DNA of 64,000 bases, from contig NZ_JABBWV010000002.1 of NCBI RefSeq assembly GCF_012999535.1, forward strand, positions 620,001 through 684,000, written 5' to 3'. Source of the stretch: Microbispora sp. H11081. Lineage in GTDB: Bacteria; Actinomycetota; Actinomycetes; Streptosporangiales; Streptosporangiaceae. The notes under the pieces were generated by a model. That model had not been told where the DNA came from and searched no databases. It was given only the letters and a program-made list of their open reading frames with translations. Each line of letters starts with the position of its first letter. Position 1 is the first letter of the stretch. The translations under genes and the position numbers were made by a program. Shown one piece after another: positions 59,274 to 64,000 of this stretch.

Positions 59274-60368
59274 ATGCTGACGATCGGCCGGACGCCGCTG
59301 CCCGTGGTGGGCCGGGCCCGGATGTACGTGTGCGGGATCACGCCCTACGACACGACCCACCTCGGCCACGCGAGGACGTTCGTGTGGGCCGACGTGGCGG
59401 CCCGGGTCCTGCGGCACACCGGCGTGCCCGTCGAGGTCTGCCGCAACGTCACCGACGTGGACGACGTGCTGACCTCCGCGGCGCGCCGGGCCGGCAGCCC
59501 GTACGACAGCTTCGCGGCGGTGCAGCAGTTCTACTTCGACCGGGACATGGCGGCCTTGCACGTGCACCCGGTGACGTACGAGCCGCGGGCGCACACGTAC
59601 GTGCCGCAGGTCGTGGCGCTCGCCCGTGCCCTGGTGGAGCTGGGCCACGCGTACGAGCGGGACGGCGCGGTGTACTTCCGCGGCGCGGGCGTGCGCGAGC
59701 GGGCCGGGCTCGGCGCCGAGGAGGCGGCCCGCCTGCTGGCGGAGTTCGGCGAAGATCCAGACGAGACAGGAAGAGACGACCCGGCGGACGTCGCGATCTG
59801 GCGGCCGTCGGCGGACGGGGAGCCGGGCTGGCCGAGCCCGTGGGGCGACGGACGGCCCGGGTGGCACGCCGAGTGCGCCGCCATGGCGCTGACGACGTAC
59901 GGGCCGGCCCTCGACCTGCACGCGGGCGGCGCCGACCTGCGCTTCCCGCACCACGCGTACGAGGCGGCGATGGCCGAGGCGGCGACCGGGGTGCGGCCGT
60001 TCGCCCGCGCCTGGCTGCACGTGGGGGTGGTCCGCGTGGACGGCGCGAAGATGGCCAAGTCGGCGGGCAACCTCGTGTTCACCGCCGACCTGCTGCGGCG
60101 CCATCCGGCCGGCGCCGTGCGCCTGATGCTGCTCGGTCACCCGTGGGCGGACGGCTGGGACTACCGTCCCGGCGGCCTGGACGAGGCCGCCGCCCGGCTG
60201 GAGCGGCTCCATGCGGCTGCCGGGCGGCCCTCGGCCCCGGCGGCGGGGGAGCGGGCGGCGGTTGGCGCGCTGCTGGACGACCTGGACGTCGCGACCGCCC
60301 TGGCGATCGCCGAGGAGGAGGGCGGGCAGGCCGCCCGTACGGTGATCGCGCTGCTGGGCCTCGGCTGA
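59274..60368 (+). CDS. Truncated cysteinyl-tRNA-synthetase/MshC-like ligase
   Basis: The product is 364 residues with the class I HUP catalytic core of CysRS: MYVCGITPYDTTHLGHAR (zinc Cys; HIGH as HLGHA), WHAECAAM (zinc Cys), FPHHAYE (zinc His) and KMAKSAGNL (KMSKS variant). It ends soon after, lacking the roughly 100-residue anticodon-binding part of CysRS, and is shorter than MshC (about 410). It therefore probably activates cysteine for a small-molecule acceptor rather than tRNA, as MshC does in mycothiol synthesis. It starts 10 bases after polX with AAAGGGGG between, so the two are co-expressed. Confidence 0.85.
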   Translation: MLTIGRTPLPVVGRARMYVCGITPYDTTHLGHARTFVWADVAARVLRHTGVPVEVCRNVTDVDDVLTSAARRAGSPYDSFAAVQQFYFDRDMAALHVHPVTYEPRAHTYVPQVVALARALVELGHAYERDGAVYFRGAGVRERAGLGAEEAARLLAEFGEDPDETGRDDPADVAIWRPSADGEPGWPSPWGDGRPGWHAECAAMALTTYGPALDLHAGGADLRFPHHAYEAAMAEAATGVRPFARAWLHVGVVRVDGAKMAKSAGNLVFTADLLRRHPAGAVRLMLLGHPWADGWDYRPGGLDEAAARLERLHAAAGRPSAPAAGERAAVGALLDDLDVATALAIAEEEGGQAARTVIALLGLG

Positions 60369-60390
60369 CGACGGCCCGCCGGGCGGCATC

Positions 60391-60474
60391 GCATGATCAC
60401 GAATAGCGTCATGCCTGGTCAGCGGTGCCGAGCGTGCTTCCGCTGCATGATCACGGATGGTTCCGTGCCAGGTC
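60391..60474. repeat. Imperfect direct repeat across the end of the persulfide dioxygenase gene
   Basis: GCATGATCACG occurs at 60391-60401 and 60445-60455, 54 bases apart, and similarity extends for about 30 bases (both copies continue to TGCC(T/A)GGTC). The second copy contains the gene's stop codon (60451-60453). Possibly a small dispersed repeat. Confidence 0.55.
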
Positions 60475-61836
60475 GGCGCCGCTGTCTGCGACAAACTGCA
60501 AGATCACGGTGTTGGGGTCGTAGTCGTCGTGGATTGCGACGACGTCACGGCCGGCGGCGGCGAGGATCGAGGCGGCGATGGACGCCCGGTAGCCGCTCGC
60601 GCAGTGCGCCCAGACCTCGCCGGCCGGCACCTCGCCCAGCCGCGACGGCAGCTCGTGCAGCGGGATGTTGACCGAGCCGGGCAGGTGCGACTCGCGCCAC
60701 TCCGCGGCGCGGCGCACGTCCAGGATCACGACCGGCCGGTGCCGGCGCACGGCGGCCAGGTCGGCGAACGTCGCCACGGGCGTCGACTCCGGCTTGTCGT
60801 CGCCGGTCCAGTCGGCGGGCCCCCCGGTGGCGGCCGCGGCGGGACGGTCGATGCCGATCCTGGCCAGTTCGCGCTGCGCATCGGCGATGTCCCGCGGCGT
60901 CTCGCCCAGCAGCGTCACCGGTGTCCCCCAGGGGACGAGCCAGCCCAGGTAGACGACGAAGTCGCCGTCCAGCCCGAAGTTGAGCGCCCCGGGCAGGTGG
61001 CCGGCCGCGAACGCCGTACGGGACCGCAGGTCCACGACCCACTCGCCGGCCCGCAGGCGGCGGCGCAGCTCGGCGGCGTCGGCCCGGCGCGGCGCGGACA
61101 GGTCGGGCGCGTCCGCCCCCGCCCGGTTGAGCGGCGCCATGTGGGCGTAGTAGGCGGGGTAGGCGTCCAGCCCGGCCAGCAGCGACCGGACGTACTCCTC
61201 CTCGCCGCTGGTCAGGACCGGGTTGCCCCGCCGCTCGTCGCCGATGGTCGACTCTGTGACGTCCGACTGGACGGCCGAGCAGAAGCTGCCGAACCCGTGC
61301 GTGGGCAGGACGTCCGTCTCGGGCGGCAGTTCGCGGGCCAGCCGGTGCGCCGAGGCGTACTGGGCCCGCGCGAGCGTGCCGGTGTGCTCGGGGCCGAGCA
61401 GGTCGGGCCGCCCGGTCGTGCCGTGCAGCAGCGAGCCGCCGGTGAAGACGGCGGGCGGCCGGTCCGCGGCCTCCAGCACGTACGACAGGTGGGTGAAGGT
61501 GTGGCCGGGGGTGGCGACGACGCGCAGGCGCGTCTGGCCGCCGGTCTCGATCACGTCCCCGTCCTCGATCGGGCTGCGGTCGAACGCCACGGGGTCGGCC
61601 GCGTTGACGTGGTAGTCGGCGCAGGTGGCGGCGGCCAGCGCGGGCCCGCCGCTCACGTAGTCGTTGTGCACGTGGGTCTCGAAGACGTGGCGGATGTCGA
61701 CGCCGCGCCGCTCGGCCAGGCGGAGCATCCGGTCGATGTCCCGCTGCGGGTCTACGACGAAGGCGACCTCGCCGTCGGTGACGAGGTAGCTGCGGTCGCC
61801 CAGCGAGGGGGTGTCGACAGGGATGATCTCGGTCAT
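60451..61836 (-). CDS. Metallo-beta-lactamase-fold persulfide dioxygenase-like protein with two rhodanese domains
   Basis: The product is 461 residues. The N-terminal metallo-hydrolase domain has THVHNDYVSGG and TPGHTFTHLSY, metal sites of the ETHE1/glyoxalase-II type. Two rhodanese domains follow (about 255-345 and 365-455). The first lacks its Cys at the active loop, the second has HCASGYRAS. The type oxidises glutathione or low-molecular-weight-thiol persulfides in sulfide removal. ATG 61836 follows GAGGAGGG. It is convergent with the MshC-like gene. Confidence 0.92.
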   Translation of the reverse strand: MTEIIPVDTPSLGDRSYLVTDGEVAFVVDPQRDIDRMLRLAERRGVDIRHVFETHVHNDYVSGGPALAAATCADYHVNAADPVAFDRSPIEDGDVIETGGQTRLRVVATPGHTFTHLSYVLEAADRPPAVFTGGSLLHGTTGRPDLLGPEHTGTLARAQYASAHRLARELPPETDVLPTHGFGSFCSAVQSDVTESTIGDERRGNPVLTSGEEEYVRSLLAGLDAYPAYYAHMAPLNRAGADAPDLSAPRRADAAELRRRLRAGEWVVDLRSRTAFAAGHLPGALNFGLDGDFVVYLGWLVPWGTPVTLLGETPRDIADAQRELARIGIDRPAAAATGGPADWTGDDKPESTPVATFADLAAVRRHRPVVILDVRRAAEWRESHLPGSVNIPLHELPSRLGEVPAGEVWAHCASGYRASIAASILAAAGRDVVAIHDDYDPNTVILQFVADSGADLARNHP

Positions 61837-61885
61837 TGATGTCCCTCCTCGTCTCGTGAGGCACCCGTACCCCGCGACGAGGACT

Positions 61886-62260
61886 TCACCGCTCCGGGAC
61901 GTCCTCTGCGAGGACTCGCTGGGCGACGGCGAACGCGGCGTTGGCGGCGGGCACGCCGCAGTAGATCGCGGTCTGCAGCAGCACCTCCTTGATCTCGTCT
62001 CTGGTGAGCCCGTTGCGCAGCGCGGCCCGCACGTGCATGGCCAGCTCCTCCAGGTGCCCGCCGGCGACCAGGGCGGTGAGCGTGACGCAACTGCGGGTCC
62101 TGCGGTCCAGCCCGGGCCGGGTCCAGATCTCCCCCCAGGCGTACCGGGTGATCAGGCTCTGGAAGTCGGCGGTGAAATCAGTGGTCCCCTCCTGCGCCCG
62201 GTCCACGTGGGCGTCGCCCAGCACCTCGCGGCGCACGCGCATGCCGTCGTCGTAGCTCAA
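61886..62260 (-). CDS. pcaC: 4-carboxymuconolactone decarboxylase
   Basis: The product is 124 residues. The block GMRVRREVLGDAHVDRA at the N-terminus and LDRRTRSCVTLTALVAGGHLEELAMH, then EVLLQTAIYCGVPAANAAF, are diagnostic of PcaC of the beta-ketoadipate pathway. The start is judged to be TTG 62260: it makes a TTGA overlap with the pcaD stop and is preceded by GGAGG 5 bases away. ATG 62242 would remove the first six residues. It removes CO2 from carboxymuconolactone. Confidence 0.93.
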   Translation of the reverse strand: MSYDDGMRVRREVLGDAHVDRAQEGTTDFTADFQSLITRYAWGEIWTRPGLDRRTRSCVTLTALVAGGHLEELAMHVRAALRNGLTRDEIKEVLLQTAIYCGVPAANAAFAVAQRVLAEDVPER

Positions 62261-63024
62261 GCGATCCTCCAGCGGGTGGTCAGGTGGCGCGTTATCGCCT
62301 CGTTCACGACGTCCGGGCGTTCGGCGGTGGCCAGGTGGGCGGCCCCCGGCACCACCAGCAGTTCCGCGCCGGGGATGCCCCGGGCCAGGACCTCGGCGTG
62401 CGCGGGCGGGGTGGCCGGGTCCTCGGCCCCCGCGACGACCAGCGCGGGCGCGCGGACCTCGCCGAGCCGGTCGCGGACGTCGAACGCGGCGAGGGCGTCG
62501 CAGCAGGCGGCGTATCCCTCGGGGTCCGCGCCGGCCAGCATGTCCAGGTAGCGCCCCGCGCCGGGGAAGCCAGGGGTGAACCAGCGCCCCTTGGTCGCCT
62601 CGCGCAGGGGCCGCGTGCCCTGGGCCCGGACCAGCGCGGCGCGTTCGCGCCAGCTCTCGGGGTCGCCGAACCGGGCCGAGGTGCAGCACAGGACCAGGCT
62701 CGCGACGCGGTCCGGCGCGCGCAGCGCCAGCGTGGTTCCGACGGCCCCGCCCAGCGACACCCCCGCGTACGCCGCGGTGTCCACGTCATGACGGTCGAGC
62801 AGGGCGAGCACCCCCGCGGCGAGGTCGTCCACCGTCAGATCACGCGGGACGCCGGTCGTGGACGGCGACCCGCCGTGGCCCGGCAGGTCGTAGCGGAGCA
62901 CCCGCCAGGTACGCGTGAGCGCGGGAAGCTGGGGTTCCCACAGGTCGAGCGTCGTGCCCAGCGAGGGCCCGAGCACGACGACCGGGGCATCGGGGGGCCC
63001 GTCGAATCGGTGGTGCGTGATCAC
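62257..63024 (-). CDS. pcaD: 3-oxoadipate enol-lactone hydrolase
   Basis: The product is 255 residues, an alpha/beta-hydrolase with oxyanion region LGPSLGTTLDLWEPQ, nucleophile elbow GVSLGGAVG (Ser), acid loop VAGAEDPATPP (Asp) and GAAHLA (His). The order pcaB-pcaD-pcaC and the overlaps fix its role in the beta-ketoadipate pathway. GTG 63024 overlaps the pcaB stop as GTGA. It opens the enol-lactone made by PcaC. Confidence 0.93.
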   Translation of the reverse strand: MITHHRFDGPPDAPVVVLGPSLGTTLDLWEPQLPALTRTWRVLRYDLPGHGGSPSTTGVPRDLTVDDLAAGVLALLDRHDVDTAAYAGVSLGGAVGTTLALRAPDRVASLVLCCTSARFGDPESWRERAALVRAQGTRPLREATKGRWFTPGFPGAGRYLDMLAGADPEGYAACCDALAAFDVRDRLGEVRAPALVVAGAEDPATPPAHAEVLARGIPGAELLVVPGAAHLATAERPDVVNEAITRHLTTRWRIA

Positions 63025-64000
63025 GCGCCCTCCCTCCGGTGGTGCCGCAGGGCCCGGTCGACGAGGGCGGGCGCTGATCCGATTCCGGGGTCCTCCCCGT
63101 GCTCGTGTAGCACGCCGAGCAGATGATCGAGGTTGCGCCGCATGCGCTCGGGGAACACCTCCAGCCCTTCGGCCAGTTCGGCGGCCGTCGCGGCCGCCCC
63201 GCCCGCCAGGCGCAGGCACTCGCGCAGCGGCTCCCACTCGGAGTGCCAGCTCCCGGCGGGCCGCTCGTGCTCGGCCGCCAGCGCGGCCAGCAGGATCCCC
63301 GCCTGCGCGGGGGCCCGCAGCGCCGCGGACCTGATCATGGTGGCGAGCACCGGGTTGCGCTTGTGCGCCATCGCCGACGAGCCGCCCCGGCCCGGCGCGG
63401 CCGGCTCGGCGACCTCGCCCACCTCGCTCTGCGCCAGCAGGATCACGTCGGCGGCGAGCTTGCCGAGCGCGCCCGTCACCCCGGCGAGCGCGCAGGCCAG
63501 GCCGGTCACGGGGGCGCGCAGCGCGTGCCAGGGCAGCACCGGCTCGGCCAGCCCGGTCTCCGCCGCGAACAGCGACAGCAGGTCGAGCGCCCTCTCGCCG
63601 TACCCGGCCATGGTCCCGGCCGCGCCGCCGAGCTGGACCGGCAGGCGCGCCTCCGCCAGGCGGTCGCGGGCGTCCTGGCAGCCGACGAGCCACCCGGCGG
63701 CCTTGAGCCCGAACGTGACGGGCACGGCCTGCTGCCCGAGCGTGCGGCCCGCCATCGGCGTGTCGCGGTGCCGGGCGGCCAGCCGCGCCAGCGCGGCGAG
63801 CACCCGGTCGAGGTCGCCCAGGATCACTTCGCGGGCCCGCGCGGCCACCAGCATCGACGCGGTGTCGAGGATGTCCTGGCTGGTGGCGCCGTGATGCACC
63901 CAGGAGCCCGCCTCGCCCGCCGCGGTACGCAGATCCTCCACCAGCGGCACGACGGGGTTGCCCGCGTCCCTGGCGCGGCGGGCCAGATCGGTCGCGTGGA
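63021..64000 (-). CDS. pcaB: 3-carboxy-cis,cis-muconate cycloisomerase (5' end outside the window)
   Basis: 326 codons are visible, continuing off the right edge. The fumarase-superfamily signature GSSAMAHKRNP is present, as is HHGATSQDILDTA near the start of the visible part. It converts 3-carboxymuconate to 4-carboxymuconolactone, the step before PcaC. Together with pcaD and pcaC it forms the lower protocatechuate branch; pcaH/pcaG, if present, would lie beyond the window. Confidence 0.93.
   Translation of the reverse strand, partial: HATDLARRARDAGNPVVPLVEDLRTAAGEAGSWVHHGATSQDILDTASMLVAARAREVILGDLDRVLAALARLAARHRDTPMAGRTLGQQAVPVTFGLKAAGWLVGCQDARDRLAEARLPVQLGGAAGTMAGYGERALDLLSLFAAETGLAEPVLPWHALRAPVTGLACALAGVTGALGKLAADVILLAQSEVGEVAEPAAPGRGGSSAMAHKRNPVLATMIRSAALRAPAQAGILLAALAAEHERPAGSWHSEWEPLRECLRLAGGAAATAAELAEGLEVFPERMRRNLDHLLGVLHEHGEDPGIGSAPALVDRALRHHRREGA

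Overview
The window is very GC-rich DNA (roughly 70% or more) with dense genes, frequent GTG/TTG starts, many 4-base start/stop overlaps and short intergenic gaps. Together with the protein families present (DUF222-HNH nuclease, MSMEG-type nitrilase cluster, MarR/TetR/LacI-type control, GH64 glucanase with ricin-B repeats, and a c-di-AMP riboswitch ahead of a lysozyme) this points to a filamentous actinomycete. A member of the Streptosporangiales is my guess, not something the sequence proves. I see no rRNA, tRNA, insertion sequence, integrase or CRISPR array. It reads as ordinary chromosome rich in accessory catabolic and secreted functions.

Layout. 1-3.3 kb: end of an unknown gene, a cold-shock protein with a structured leader, a small SH3-like protein, and a drug-efflux MFS pump divergent from its TetR repressor. 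3.4-4.3 kb: a lethal-factor-like metallopeptidase and a small unknown gene. 4.7-9.6 kb: a sugar ABC importer (binding protein plus two permeases) with a GH63/MGH1-like glycosidase, behind a promoter carrying a 24-base palindrome at its start point. 9.6-17.8 kb: a Ser/Thr kinase, an Lrp regulator divergent from a fused indolepyruvate ferredoxin oxidoreductase/acyl-CoA dehydrogenase operon, an FMN reductase and a VOC protein. 17.8-24.1 kb: a tightly coupled minus-strand 'Nit1-type' operon (flavoprotein, DsrE-like protein, radical SAM, GNAT, two carbon-nitrogen hydrolases, glycosyltransferase). Its second hydrolase has lost the catalytic Cys and Glu. 24.3-32.7 kb: a DMT transporter, M28 aminopeptidase, D,D-carboxypeptidase, C39-type peptidase, membrane esterase, HsaB-like flavin reductase, and a riboswitch-controlled GH25 lysozyme. 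32.8-38.9 kb: a fused SecDF with a secreted partner, a DksA-like/MreB-like/DksA-like mini-operon, and an HsaA-like monooxygenase. 39-45.7 kb: a GH64 glucanase, a MocR regulator divergent from a split Tm-1-like pair, and a stand-alone condensation-domain protein. 45.9-51.4 kb: a DUF222-HNH nuclease, release factor 3 and a cytochrome P450. 51.5-55.5 kb: an amide-utilisation locus (MarR, AmiC-like sensor, permease, acetamidase/formamidase). 55.5-60.4 kb: a two-component system, DNA polymerase X and a CysRS/MshC-like ligase. 60.4-64 kb: a persulfide-dioxygenase/rhodanese protein and the pcaB-pcaD-pcaC operon, running off the window.

How it fits together. Most units are small catabolic or secretory operons with local regulators. 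Three promoters (sugar ABC operon, GH64 glucanase, condensation-domain gene) share one architecture: a sigma-70-like promoter with a LacI-family-type palindrome exactly at +1. The last two palindromes fit one consensus (TGRGAGCGYTCYCA, close to the known CebR box), so they may belong to one sugar-responsive regulon. The most unusual items are the paired active/inactive carbon-nitrogen hydrolases in the Nit1-type operon, the actin-like gene sandwiched between two DksA-type zinc-finger genes, and the MarR/AmiC-like gene pair whose start codons touch.
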